Shown: one piece after another, positions 47,558-57,300 of the stretch
How the letters are laid out: each line of letters starts with the position of its first letter
Numbering within the stretch: position 1 is the stretch's first letter
From: Sphingobacterium spiritivorum
GTDB lineage: Bacteria; Bacteroidota; Bacteroidia; Sphingobacteriales; Sphingobacteriaceae
Assembly: GCF_016725325.1 (NCBI RefSeq)
Contig: NZ_CP068083.1
Coordinates: forward strand, 868,001-932,000
Reading direction: 5' to 3'
Length of the DNA stretch: 64,000 nucleotides
Program-made: the position numbers and the translations under genes
The notes under the pieces: model-generated
Seen by the model: the letters and a program-made list of their open reading frames with translations, nothing else
What the model was told of the DNA's origin: nothing
Databases searched by the model: none

Positions 47558-48150
47558 GTTGATGCTCCCGGTTTTTTAAATGCAGGTTTGAACCCGATTT
47601 TCGGTTTGCTTTCTACTTTAGGCTGATCGGATGTCTCATCTGCAGTTTGAGCAGTCGCTTTATAATCCCGGACAGCGTATGTCTTATTATTCAATGCGTC
47701 ATAAGCTCCTGCCGGAATATTCACCTGTACCGATGGTCGTACATGTGTAGGTTTCACCCAATCCAGATCTCCTTTACGCCAGACATATACTAACCCTAAA
47801 ACTAAAATCCCAAGGAACATTGCCATTTCGATCATGGTAAACCATCCCCAACGCATATCAGCATTAATAAATTCGCTCTGTCCGAAAACAGTAGCCCAGG
47901 GGAATACAAATATCAATTCGACATCAAACAATAGAAAGACTAAGGCAATTACATAAAAACGGGGATTAAATTGAATCCAGGCAGTTCCCTGAGATTCCTC
48001 ACCACATTCATATGTACTTAATTTTTCGGGATTAGGTTTTTTAGGGGAAATTAATTTCGCAAGAAATATGGTCGCACACACCAACAGGATTCCTACCAAA
48101 GCAATGATAAGGATCTTGCCGTATTCTGATAACTGCGCGGGATCATCCAT
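47554..48150 (-). CDS. nuoA: NADH-quinone oxidoreductase subunit A with long C-terminal tail
   Basis: NuoA is a three-helix membrane subunit of complex I. The core (about 1-130) shows [37 protein letters not shown] and a third helix [29 protein letters not shown]. The C-terminal about 65 residues are soluble and Lys/Pro-rich (ending [12 protein letters not shown]) and are absent from short homologues such as the E. coli one. A TAATTTTG box ends four bases before the ATG. Confidence 0.95.
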   Translation of the reverse strand: MDDPAQLSEYGKILIIALVGILLVCATIFLAKLISPKKPNPEKLSTYECGEESQGTAWIQFNPRFYVIALVFLLFDVELIFVFPWATVFGQSEFINADMRWGWFTMIEMAMFLGILVLGLVYVWRKGDLDWVKPTHVRPSVQVNIPAGAYDALNNKTYAVRDYKATAQTADETSDQPKVESKPKIGFKPAFKKPGAST

Positions 48151-48154
48151 AACA

Positions 48155-48162
48155 CAAAATTA
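48155..48162 (-). promoter_or_regulatory. -7 box of nuoA, possible leaderless start
   Basis: On the minus strand TAATTTTG fits TAnnTTTG and is followed by TGTT and ATG. The terminator of ffh lies just upstream, so nuoA needs its own promoter here. Confidence 0.55.
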
Positions 48163-48179
48163 GCATTTTTTTATTACTA

Positions 48180-48212
48180 AAATAAGCAAAGTCTGACAGA
48201 CTTTGCTTATTT
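48180..48212 (-). terminator. Terminator after ffh
   Basis: Perfect 16-bp arms (48180-48195 and 48197-48212) around a single base, so the real loop is a few bases of the inner arms. In the minus-strand RNA it is followed by UUAGUAAUAAAAAAA, a short and imperfect U stretch. Confidence 0.75.
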
Positions 48213-48273
48213 CCTGTAATTTTATAATCTCGTTTTTTTATTACTTAAAAAAACGTGCCTGTTGACATATTCA

Positions 48274-49611
48274 CTATCTGCCCGGCATTTTAGGCATATT
48301 ACGCATCATTTTAGCCGCCATAGCCGGATTAGACATCTGCTTCATTACTTTACGCATGTCACCAAACTGTTTCATCAGTTTATTAACTTCATTGATGTCT
48401 GTACCGGATCCTTTTGCGATACGGATACGACGTTTCTGATCAATTGCATCCGGATTTTCACGCTCAAAAGGAGTCATAGAATCAATAATCGCTTCAATAG
48501 GTTTGAAAGCATTATCATCTACCTCTACGTCTTTTAAAGCCTTACCAACGCCCGGAATCATTCCCATCAGGTCTTTCATATTACCCATCTTCTTGATTTG
48601 CTGAATCTGGGATTTAAAGTCATTGAAATCAAATTTATTCTTACGTATTTTTTTCTGAAGTTCCGCAGCCTGCTTTTCATCAAATTGCTGCTGAGCACGT
48701 TCTACTAAAGATACAACGTCACCCATCCCCAGAATACGGGAAGCCATACGATCCGGATAAAAGACATCCAGTGCCTCCATCTTCTCTCCTGTACCGATAA
48801 ATTTGATTGGCTTATTGACAACAGATTTAATAGATAAAGCCGCACCGCCGCGGGTATCACCGTCTAACTTAGTCAGTACTACTCCTGTAAAGTCCAGACG
48901 GTCGTTGAATGCCTTAGCTGTATTTACAGCATCCTGTCCTGTCATCGAATCCACAACAAATAAGATCTCCTGAGGCTTGGTTGCTTCTTTTACAGCAGTA
49001 ATTTCAACCATCAGTGCTTCATCGATAGCCAGACGTCCGGCCGTATCGATAATCACCACATTATGACCATTACGTTTTGCTTCTTCCACACCGGCCTGCG
49101 CAATAGCAATAGGATCATTAGATTCACGGTTTACAAATACAGGAACCCCTACCTGACCACCTAACACTTCTAACTGGTCAATAGCTGCAGGACGATATAC
49201 GTCACCCGCAACCAATAAAGGTTTCTTTCCTTTTTTATCTTTCAGGTAACTGGCAAGCTTTCCTGAAAACGTAGTTTTACCTGCACCGTTAAGACCAGCA
49301 ATAAGAATAACAGTAGGATTTTTTGATATATCCAATTCCGTTACTGCCCCGCCCATAAGTTCGGTCAGCTCATCATTCATGATCTTGGTCAGCAACTGAC
49401 CCGGAGAGATGCTGGTCAGTACATTCTGACCAAGCGCTTTTTGTTTTACATCATCTGTAAAACTTTTAGCTGTTTTATAGTTAACGTCCGCATCCAATAA
49501 GGCCTTACGGATTTCCTTCATTGTCTCCGCGACGTTGATTTCTGTAATATTACCCTGACCTTTTAATACTTTAAAGGCTCTATCTAGTTTATCCTGAAGA
49601 TTCTGAAACAT
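48274..49611 (-). CDS. ffh: Signal recognition particle protein
   Basis: Ffh binds signal sequences at the ribosome and, with 4.5S RNA and FtsY, targets membrane proteins. The 445-residue GTPase has an N domain (about 1-85), the G domain with LIAGLNGAGKTTFSGKLA, VDSMTGQD, IIDTAGRLAID and TKLDGDTRGGAALSI, and a methionine-rich M domain ending MAAKMMRNMPKMPGR. All GTPase motifs are intact. It stands alone with its own promoter and terminator. Confidence 0.97.
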   Translation of the reverse strand: MFQNLQDKLDRAFKVLKGQGNITEINVAETMKEIRKALLDADVNYKTAKSFTDDVKQKALGQNVLTSISPGQLLTKIMNDELTELMGGAVTELDISKNPTVILIAGLNGAGKTTFSGKLASYLKDKKGKKPLLVAGDVYRPAAIDQLEVLGGQVGVPVFVNRESNDPIAIAQAGVEEAKRNGHNVVIIDTAGRLAIDEALMVEITAVKEATKPQEILFVVDSMTGQDAVNTAKAFNDRLDFTGVVLTKLDGDTRGGAALSIKSVVNKPIKFIGTGEKMEALDVFYPDRMASRILGMGDVVSLVERAQQQFDEKQAAELQKKIRKNKFDFNDFKSQIQQIKKMGNMKDLMGMIPGVGKALKDVEVDDNAFKPIEAIIDSMTPFERENPDAIDQKRRIRIAKGSGTDINEVNKLMKQFGDMRKVMKQMSNPAMAAKMMRNMPKMPGR

Positions 49612-49642
49612 GATAATTGAAAGTCTTTTTCTTGATAAGGGA

Positions 49643-49650
49643 CAAAGTTA
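49643..49650 (-). promoter_or_regulatory. -7 box of ffh
   Basis: Minus-strand TAACTTTG matches TAnnTTTG and lies 31 bp before the ffh ATG. Confidence 0.55.
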
Positions 49651-49743
49651 CAAAATTGCCTTGAAATGAATAACATACTTTACATGTAAAGATTTGCTTC
49701 GGACAGCTCTGTATCCATCAACCCTTGTCTGTTTTGAAAATCA

Positions 49744-49772
49744 AAAAGGCAAATGATAGTCATTTGCCTTTT
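49744..49772 (-). terminator. Terminator after the zinc metallopeptidase gene
   Basis: AAAAGGCAAATGA (49744-49756) pairs with TCATTTGCCTTTT (49760-49772) around TAG. It begins 25 bp beyond the stop of the minus-strand gene at 49798. Confidence 0.88.
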
Positions 49773-49797
49773 GAATATTAAACAACGATGAAGAAGT

Positions 49798-50490
49798 TTA
49801 GTCTCTTCGTCCCCCCATCAGAATGGAAGCATAATAAAGTAACGTGACTAATGCAGATAATGCAGCAACCACGTAAGTCATTGCAGCCCACTTCAATGCA
49901 TCCTTTGCTCCGTCATGTTCTTCCCTGCTATGGGTAATACCAGCGGTATTCAACCAGGCCAAAGCACGGTTAGAGGCATCAAACTCGACAGGAAGAGTTA
50001 TAAAACTAAATACTGTCGTAATAGCCAAAGCACCCACACCTATGGCAAGCAACCAGTAATTACCTCCCTTGGATATAGCAAACATAATAACACCTGCCAT
50101 CAGAATCCAGGAAGTCAGTTTCGAGGCAAAGCCTACAACCGGCACCATCGCCGATCTGAACTGCAGCCATGAATAAGCTGTGGCATGCTGAACGGCGTGA
50201 CCGCATTCATGTGCTGCGACCGCTGCTGCAGCCACACTTCTGCCTTCATACACTTCAGGACTAAGATTTACAGTTTTATTCTGCGGATTATAATGGTCTG
50301 TCAACTGTCCATCCACAGATATCACCTGCACATCATAAATGCCATTATCATTTAACATCTTTTGAGCGATCTCTTTCCCAGACAACCCGCTTGATAAAGG
50401 TGTCTCTGAATACTGCTTAAACTTATTCTTAAATCTCCACTGGACAACAAAACTCACAATCATGATGCCCACAAATAATATTATATACAT
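49798..50490 (-). CDS. Zinc metallopeptidase, YugP-like membrane protein
   Basis: The 230-residue protein starts MYIILFVGIMIVS with an N-terminal membrane helix. It has the zinc motif AAHECGHAVQH (HExxH) near residue 107 and two or three further hydrophobic segments, as in YugP-like putative neutral zinc metallopeptidases. The substrate is unknown. The frame is open upstream to 50580 with an in-frame ATG, but that 30-residue extension is charged and not family-like. The neighbour upstream is the ECF sigma gene, with a terminator between. Confidence 0.87.
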   Translation of the reverse strand: MYIILFVGIMIVSFVVQWRFKNKFKQYSETPLSSGLSGKEIAQKMLNDNGIYDVQVISVDGQLTDHYNPQNKTVNLSPEVYEGRSVAAAAVAAHECGHAVQHATAYSWLQFRSAMVPVVGFASKLTSWILMAGVIMFAISKGGNYWLLAIGVGALAITTVFSFITLPVEFDASNRALAWLNTAGITHSREEHDGAKDALKWAAMTYVVAALSALVTLLYYASILMGGRRD

Positions 50491-50683
50491 ATCTTTTCTG
50501 TTTTTCTGTTTATATATAAATCTTATCAAATCATATTCCAATCGTTGCAGATCGGAACTTTTGCAACCCCTAAGATACAAAAATGACAGAATGTCTCAAA
50601 AAGAACTGTTACTTGTGAGCTACACATGACGATTATTCATTTTATTATTTTCTGAAATTGATAAAAATCTCTGGAGAACAAAA

Positions 50684-50719
50684 AAAATCGTCCGGAAGAA
50701 TTATCAACCGGACGATTTT
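50684..50719 (-). terminator. Terminator after the sigma factor gene
   Basis: AAAATCGTCCGG (50684-50695) pairs exactly with CCGGACGATTTT (50708-50719) around a 12-nt loop, beyond the stop of the minus-strand sigma gene. In the minus-strand RNA it ends in a U run. Confidence 0.9.
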
Positions 50720-50761
50720 AATCATTAAACATTTAATAAAATGAATATTTAAAACACGTTC

Positions 50762-51355
50762 TTATCCTGTTTGAAGAATCATATTATGCTCTTCAATCAT
50801 TCGTCTCAGATTACTCAATGCATAGCGCATCCGCCCTAATGCTGTATTGATACTGACCTCTGTAATATCTGCAATTTCTTTGAAGCTCATTTCACAGAAA
50901 TGACGCATAATAAGCACCTCTTTCTGATCGTCAGGCAAGAGTTGTATAATTTTGCGTAAATCGATATCACGTTGATTTTTCACCATTCTGGATTCCGCAT
51001 TTTCATCTGCAAACTGCAGCACTTCGAAAATATCAAAACCATCTGCATTTACCACAGAAGGCGCTCTCTTTTCGCGTCTGAAATGGTCAATTACCATATT
51101 ATGTGCAATACGCATCACCCAGGGCAAAAACTTACCCTCATCATTATAACGACCAGCCTTTAATGTATTGATTACCTTAATAAAGGTTTCCTGAAAGATA
51201 TCTTCTGCAAGATGTTCATCCTTAACCTGAAGATAAATAGAAGTATAGATTTTTGATTTATATCGGTCCAGCAAAACTTCCAAACCAGATTCATCACCAC
51301 CTATATAAGCATGAATTAACTCTTGATCACTCTTCTTTTTATTTAATAGTTTCAT
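50762..51355 (-). CDS. ECF-type RNA polymerase sigma factor
   Basis: The 197-residue sigma-70 family protein has region 2 (about 25-100: LAEDIFQETFIKVINTL, FLPWVMRIAHNMVIDHFRREKR) and region 4 (about 130-185: LPDDQKEVLIMRHFCEMSFKEIADITEVSINTALGRM). It lacks regions 1 and 3. No anti-sigma or FecR-like gene and no SusC gene is adjacent, so it is not a typical PUL sigma factor. Its trigger is unknown. Confidence 0.93.
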   Translation of the reverse strand: MKLLNKKKSDQELIHAYIGGDESGLEVLLDRYKSKIYTSIYLQVKDEHLAEDIFQETFIKVINTLKAGRYNDEGKFLPWVMRIAHNMVIDHFRREKRAPSVVNADGFDIFEVLQFADENAESRMVKNQRDIDLRKIIQLLPDDQKEVLIMRHFCEMSFKEIADITEVSINTALGRMRYALSNLRRMIEEHNMILQTG

Positions 51356-51558
51356 AACGTTTTCCCCAACATTTAACAGTTAGCATTCTATTAATAAGCA
51401 CTGAATTTTAAGAGTAAATTTTCCCTATAGGCGATTTTATTTTAGTTTTTTGTTCTGTTTGATAGTTCAAATCAAAAGAAAATAATTGGTTATTCAAATT
51501 TAAGAACTGTTTTTTAACATTTCTTCACATTTGCTTTACACTTGTATTTTATCAAAAA

Positions 51559-51584
51559 AGGCATTGTAATGTATTACAATGCCT
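51559..51584 (-). terminator. Terminator after glyA
   Basis: AGGCATTGTAAT (51559-51570) pairs with ATTACAATGCCT (51573-51584) around GT. In the minus-strand RNA six U residues follow the stem. It lies 25 bp beyond the glyA stop. Confidence 0.92.
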
Positions 51585-51608
51585 CTTTATTTATCATACC
51601 TCTGTTTC

Positions 51609-52880
51609 CTATTTGTAAAGCGGAAATTCAGCCATCATTTCTCTCACTTTGCTGTGGATTTTATCCAGTTCAGCATCGTTTGCGTGATTATTGATCGCAC
51701 TGTCGATCAATTCACCAATCTGAAGAATTTCTGCTTCCTTGATTCCGCGGGTAGTGATAGCAGCAGTACCAAAACGTACGCCTGAAGTGACGAATGGAGA
51801 ACGTGTATCAAAAGGAACCATATTTTTATTTGTGGTGATTCCAGCTTTACCTAATACAGCTTCAGCCTCTTTACCTGAAATATCTTTATTACGAAGGTCT
51901 ACCAACATTAAATGGTTATCAGTACCTCCTGAAATAATATTATAATCTCTTTCTACAAAAAACTGAGCAAGAGCTGCAGCATTTTTCTTCACCTGAACAA
52001 TGTAGTTCATGTAATCATCAGATAGTGCTTCACCGTAAGCAATAGCTTTTGCAGCGATAGTATGCTCCAATGGTCCACCCTGCGTACCCGGGAATACAGC
52101 AAGATCTAATAATTGAGTCATTGTACGGATTTCTCCTTTTGGAGTCTTGATTCCCCATGGATTTTCGAAATCTTTCCCCACCATGATCATCCCTCCACGT
52201 GGTCCGCGAAGTGTTTTATGGGTAGTAGTAGTTACGATATGACAATGAGGAAGCGGATCATTTAACAAACCGCGTGCGATCAATCCTGAAGGGTGAGAGA
52301 TATCAGCAACAACCAATGCTCCGATCTCATCTGCTACACTACGAATACGTGCATAATCCCAGTCACGTGAGTAAGCGGAGGCACCGCAGATAATTACTTT
52401 TGGTTTTTCGCGACGTGCAGTTTCTTCTAATTGTTTATAGTCGATAAGTCCTGTTTCCTTTTCTACACCGTAGAATACAGGCTCATACAATTTACCTGAA
52501 AAGTTTGCCGGAGAACCATGAGTAAGGTGTCCGCCATGAGATAGATCAAAACCTAGAATCTTATCTCCCGGTTTTAAAATAGCAAGGAAAACCGCAGCAT
52601 TAGCCTGTGCTCCTGAATGTGGTTGAACATTCACCCATTCAGCACCAAACAATTGCTTTGCGCGATCGATGGCAATCGTCTCAATTTCGTCAACGACTTC
52701 GCATCCGCCATAGTATCTTTTGCCCGGAAGGCCTTCTGCATACTTGTTGGTCAATACTGAACCTGCCGCTTCCATAACTTGTTTCGAAACAAAGTTTTCC
52801 GATGCAATTAATTCAATGCCCTCTTCCTGACGCTTCAACTCGTCGTTGATAAGATTAAATATGGCCTGATCTCTTTCCAT
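51609..52880 (-). CDS. glyA: Serine hydroxymethyltransferase
   Basis: GlyA converts serine and tetrahydrofolate to glycine and methylene-tetrahydrofolate. The 423-residue PLP enzyme has [38 protein letters not shown], the PLP Lys in [15 protein letters not shown], and [11 protein letters not shown]. Length and motifs are complete. It is a single gene with its own -7 box and terminator. Confidence 0.97.
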   Translation of the reverse strand: MERDQAIFNLINDELKRQEEGIELIASENFVSKQVMEAAGSVLTNKYAEGLPGKRYYGGCEVVDEIETIAIDRAKQLFGAEWVNVQPHSGAQANAAVFLAILKPGDKILGFDLSHGGHLTHGSPANFSGKLYEPVFYGVEKETGLIDYKQLEETARREKPKVIICGASAYSRDWDYARIRSVADEIGALVVADISHPSGLIARGLLNDPLPHCHIVTTTTHKTLRGPRGGMIMVGKDFENPWGIKTPKGEIRTMTQLLDLAVFPGTQGGPLEHTIAAKAIAYGEALSDDYMNYIVQVKKNAAALAQFFVERDYNIISGGTDNHLMLVDLRNKDISGKEAEAVLGKAGITTNKNMVPFDTRSPFVTSGVRFGTAAITTRGIKEAEILQIGELIDSAINNHANDAELDKIHSKVREMMAEFPLYK

Positions 52881-52926
52881 TTTATTCTTTTAAATAGTGA
52901 ATTATTATACTTTTAGATTGAAAATG

Positions 52927-52934
52927 CAAATATA
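52927..52934 (-). promoter_or_regulatory. -7 box of glyA
   Basis: Minus-strand TATATTTG matches TAnnTTTG, 46 bp before the glyA ATG. No -33 TTTG at the usual spacing is clear. Confidence 0.5.
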
Positions 52935-53059
52935 GTACAATACTTAAAAATATTCAGTGTCAAGATTTTATTTATTTCAACCAATCGTCAAAATAATTTT
53001 GATTTTGGCATAGAACTATGTATGTAACGGATTATTGCTAATAGCGGTAAATCCCCTTT

Positions 53060-53596
53060 TTACCGGTTAGCTTCCTGCTTGAGAATCAATTGTGTGGTCT
53101 GATAAGGATCGGGACGTAAAGTACTCAGAAATTTCAACACCTCTTCCGCATATGCTTCCTGTGTATCTGTAGCATCGTTCAATGCCTTGTTCAGCAGAAT
53201 CACTGTATTTTCTTTCAGCAGTCTGACGGCTTCCCAGGCATCAGCAGAAACATACAGCTGTTGTGTAAAATTATACTGAAATTCATTTTCTACTTCCTGA
53301 ATCAGCCGTAAATGTAAAGTTCGCACGTTTTGGTTCTCCTCCAGATGGCGGGCTATTAAGTTACGGGGTTCTATTCTACCCGTAAACAACAATAACCGCT
53401 CATATGCACCTGCTTTTAAATGCTCTCTTTCACCTGTCGCACTTCCCTTTTGATCCGACATTTTCTTATCCAGCATTTTTATTTTGATAATCAGAGCCTC
53501 TATCTTAGGCCACACTAGCCTGAATGCAAGGATTAATCCGGCACAAACGCCAAAAGCAATTAAAAACAAATTCTTAAAAAATTCAATATAATCCAT
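53060..53596 (-). CDS. Hypothetical single-pass membrane protein
   Basis: I do not recognise this 178-residue protein. Residues about 9-28 form one membrane helix (LFLIAFGVCAGLILAF), followed by a basic stretch and a mostly alpha-helical cytoplasmic domain with YERLLLFTGRIEPRNLIARHL and ENEFQYNFTQQLYVS. The end is helical and charged. It is a complete gene upstream of glyA on the same strand but 179 bp away, and divergent from the Fe-S protein gene with a 98-bp gap. A membrane-anchored structural or scaffolding role would fit, but there is no direct evidence. Confidence 0.75.
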   Translation of the reverse strand: MDYIEFFKNLFLIAFGVCAGLILAFRLVWPKIEALIIKIKMLDKKMSDQKGSATGEREHLKAGAYERLLLFTGRIEPRNLIARHLEENQNVRTLHLRLIQEVENEFQYNFTQQLYVSADAWEAVRLLKENTVILLNKALNDATDTQEAYAEEVLKFLSTLRPDPYQTTQLILKQEANR

Positions 53597-53660
53597 ATCC
53601 CTTATAATGTTTACAAAGTGTCAAAAATTGTGTTCAATCACAAAACTGGCTAAAAATATG

Positions 53661-53668
53661 TATTTTTG
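53661..53668 (+). promoter_or_regulatory. -7 box of the A-type Fe-S protein gene
   Basis: TATTTTTG fits TAnnTTTG and lies 26 bp before the ATG at 53695. Confidence 0.5.
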
Positions 53669-53694
53669 TTTAGTTGACTTTAAAATAAATAACG

Positions 53695-54048
53695 ATGAGT
53701 ACAGAGAATATTGTTGATAAAGCTCCACTTACCCTGACAGAAGGTGCTGTTAAGGAATTAAAAAAGTTAAGAGACCAACAAGAGATTTCGGAAGACTTCG
53801 GTTTACGTGTTGGTGTCGAAGGCGGTGGTTGCTCAGGTATGAGCTATATATTAGGTTTTGACCAAAAGAAAGAGGGAGATACAGAATACGAAATCCAGGG
53901 GATCCGTATTTTTATGAATAAAGCACACGGCTTATATCTGGCCGGTATGGAAGTAGATTTTAGAAATGGTCTCGATGCAAGAGGATTTACATTTAATAAT
54001 CCGAATGCAACCAGTACCTGCGGGTGCGGAAGTTCATTTTCTGCATAA
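53695..54048 (+). CDS. A-type iron-sulfur carrier (IscA/ErpA/SufA-like)
   Basis: A-type carriers pass Fe-S clusters to target enzymes. The 117-residue protein carries the three ligand cysteines: one in GGGCSGMSY and the pair in TCGCGSSF near the end. The body has LTEGAVKELKKL and a HesB fold. No isc or suf genes flank it, so the exact subgroup is undecided. It is a monocistronic unit closed by a very strong terminator. Confidence 0.92.
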   Translation: MSTENIVDKAPLTLTEGAVKELKKLRDQQEISEDFGLRVGVEGGGCSGMSYILGFDQKKEGDTEYEIQGIRIFMNKAHGLYLAGMEVDFRNGLDARGFTFNNPNATSTCGCGSSFSA

Positions 54049-54063
54049 AAACTACCTTTACAT

Positions 54064-54110
54064 AAAATAAACGGCGCCCTGAAATCGAAATTCAGGGCGC
54101 CGTTTATTTT
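54064..54110 (+). terminator. Terminator after the A-type Fe-S protein gene
   Basis: A perfect 20-bp stem (54064-54083 and 54091-54110) with GGCGCC cores and a 7-nt loop; outer A/T runs allow both directions. Confidence 0.95.
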
Positions 54111-54263
54111 ACACCACTAAAACCGCCGGAGAAACAAACCCTGTAAAAGCTTATTTATCTGATAGTTTCATCAATTATACGGTTCAACAAATGCAATCGA
54201 ACACCGTGTTATTGTTTTTTCAGGGATATTCATCTAAACTTAGCACCTTTCATTAAAAATGCG

Positions 54264-54271
54264 TAAATTTG
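54264..54271 (+). promoter_or_regulatory. -7 box of ileS
   Basis: TAAATTTG fits TAnnTTTG. It lies after the in-frame ATG at 54259 and 29 bp before the ATG at 54301, which makes 54301 the better start. Confidence 0.6.
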
Positions 54272-54300
54272 CAACCTTAAAAACAGAAGACAAATTACTG

Positions 54301-57300
54301 ATGTACAAGGAATATAAGCAGCTCAATTTGCCTGAGATCGGCAAAGAAATATTAGAACGATGGGAACGTGAACATATCTTTGAAAAAAGTATTAGTAACC
54401 GTCCCGCGAGTAAACCGTATACTTTCTATGAAGGACCTCCGTCTGCAAATGGTATGCCCGGAATTCACCATGCCATGGCTCGTTCAATCAAAGATATTTT
54501 CTGTCGCTATAAAACCCTGAAAGGTTATCAGGTCAAACGTAAGGGAGGATGGGATACCCATGGACTTCCTATAGAACTTGCTGTCGAAAAAACATTGGGT
54601 ATCACAAAAGAAGATATAGGCAAGAAAATATCTGTAGAAGAATACAATGCAGCGTGTCGTAAAGAAGTCATGAAATACACCGATGTGTGGAATGACCTTA
54701 CGATTAAAATGGGATATTGGGTGGACCTTGAAAACCCATATATCACTTATGAAAATGAATACATAGAGACGCTTTGGTATCTGTTGAAAGAGCTGTACAA
54801 AAAAGGACTTTTATATAAAGGATATACGATACAGCCCTATTCACCTGCTGCAGGAACTGGACTAAGTTCTCACGAACTGAATCAACCTGAAACATACAAA
54901 GATGTAAAAGACACTACAATTGTTGCGGAATTCAGACTGATAAAAGATCAGATCCATCCGGCAATGGAAAAACTGGTGGAAGATATTGTAGAAGATGTGG
55001 CATTTATTGCCTGGACTACGACACCATGGACTTTGCCGTCGAATACAGCTCTTGTTGTTGGTAAGAAGATCACATATGTCAAAATTAAAACGTTCAATCA
55101 ATATACCGGAAGCCCTGTATCGGTAATTCTGGCCAAAGATCTGATTGCTAAACACTTTAAAGCTGATGGTAAAGATGCGTCCTTTCAGGATTACAATCTA
55201 GGCGATAAAATCATTCCATGGGAAGTTGCAGCAGAGTTTACAGGTGAAGAACTGGTAGGCTTACGCTATGAACAATTGCTGCCTTATATCACAAATGAAG
55301 AATTACAGGAAAAAGCTTTCCGTGTGATTCCTGGTGATTTTGTGACAACAGAAGACGGTACAGGTATCGTACACGCCGCTCCTACCTATGGTGCAGATGA
55401 CTTTAGAGTTGCCAAAGAGAATGATGTACCTGGCATTCTTGTAAAGGATGAAAATGGCAAGGAAGTTCCTACAGTAGACAGAACAGGACGCTTTGTAAAA
55501 GAGATTACTGATTTTGCAGGACGCTTTGTAAAAGAAGAATATTATTCGGATGCAGCACGTGCAGACAAAGACTTCAGACCTACAGATGTATTGATCGCAA
55601 TCAAACTGAAAGAGGAAAACAAAGCATTTGATGTAAAAAAATACGAACACACCTATCCACATTGCTGGCGTACAGACAAACCTGTCTTGTACTATCCGCT
55701 GGATAGCTGGTTTATCCGTACTACGGCTGTAAAAGAAGATCTGGTATCGTTGAACAAAACGATCAACTGGAAACCAGAAGCAACCGGATCAGGACGATTT
55801 GGTAACTGGCTGGAAAATCTGGTTGACTGGAATCTTTCCCGTTCCCGTTACTGGGGCACACCTCTTCCGATCTGGAGATCAGAAGATGAGAACGAAGAAA
55901 TCTGCATAGGTTCTCTTCCGGAATTAAAGTCACTACTGGAAGCATCGTTGGATTCAGCAGTATTATCGGAAGATGAAAAAGCAAAAAATAAAGCTTATCT
56001 GGATAAGTTTGGTACAGAAACGCTGGACTTACACCGTCCTTATGTAGATGATATCGTACTGGTATCTGATGGCGGTCAGAAGTTGTTCCGTGAACCTGAT
56101 CTGATCGATGTCTGGTTTGATTCCGGAGCAATGCCTTATGCACAATGGGGACTGGATCACGATAAGCTGGCTCGTGGTGAAGAATACCCGTTCAAAGACG
56201 GCTTCGAATCCGCATTCCCTGCAGATTTCATCGCAGAGGGTGTAGATCAGACCCGCGGATGGTTCTTTACCCTTCATGCGATTTCTACTATGCTACGCAA
56301 ATCCGTAGCCTTCAAGAATGTAGTTTCAAATGGACTGGTACTGGACAAAAACGGCAACAAAATGTCCAAGCGTCTTGGAAATGGTGTAGATCCGTTTGCG
56401 ACAATCGACCATTACAGTGCAGATGCTACACGTTGGTACATGATCAGTAATGCCGCACCATGGGACAACCTTAAATTCAATACAGAAGGACTGGATGAAG
56501 TACGCCGTAAATTCTTCGGAACGTTGTATAATACCTATGCGTTCTTCGCTTTGTATGCAAATATTGACAAATTTGCCTATACAGAACCGGATATTGCAAT
56601 TGAAAGCCGTCCTGAAATAGATCGTTGGATTATTTCACTGTTAAATAGCCTGACTAAAGAAGTAGACGAATATCTGGCAGACTACGAGCCTACAAAAGCA
56701 GCCCGTGCAATTCAGAATTTTGTGGATGAGCACTTAAGCAACTGGTATGTACGCCTGTGTCGCAGACGCTTCTGGAAAGGTGAATATTCCGAAGACAAAA
56801 TATCGGCCTATCAGACACTGTATACTTGTCTGAATACCATAGCCAAACTGATGTCTCCGATCTCTCCGTTCTTCTCAGATCGTTTATTTCTGGATCTGAA
56901 TGAAGTAACGAAAAAAGAAACTGTGGAGTCTGTACATCTGGCTAATTTCCCGGAATACCACGAGCATTTGGTAGATCGTGATCTGGAAGAGAGAATGGCT
57001 CTTGCACAGGATATCTCATCATTAACGTTATCGTTAAGAAAGAAAACAGGTATTAATGTACGCCAACCACTGAATAAAATCCTTGTTCCGGTACTGGATA
57101 ATGCGTTTCAGGAAAAAGTCGAAAAAGTAAAGGATCTTATTCTTTCTGAGACAAATATAAAAGATATCGAGTTTATCACAGACACGACGGGGATTATTAA
57201 GAAAAAAATAAAACCCAATTTCAAAGCTCTTGGCTCGAAAGTTGGTAAGGATATGAAGTTAGTAACAACGGCAATTAATAATCTGACTCCCGACCTTATA

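Noticed and set aside
54192..54210. ATGCAATCGAACACCGTG before ileS, resembling the pectin operator arm
   Set aside because: Only the first seven bases of the arm match; the centre and right arm do not, and ileS is not a pectin gene.
55484..55535. 19-base direct repeat with a 33-base period inside ileS (GRFVKE twice)
   Set aside because: In-frame repeat of a short conserved editing-domain sequence; similar paired strings are usual in this family, so there is no sign of a recent duplication or a regulatory element.
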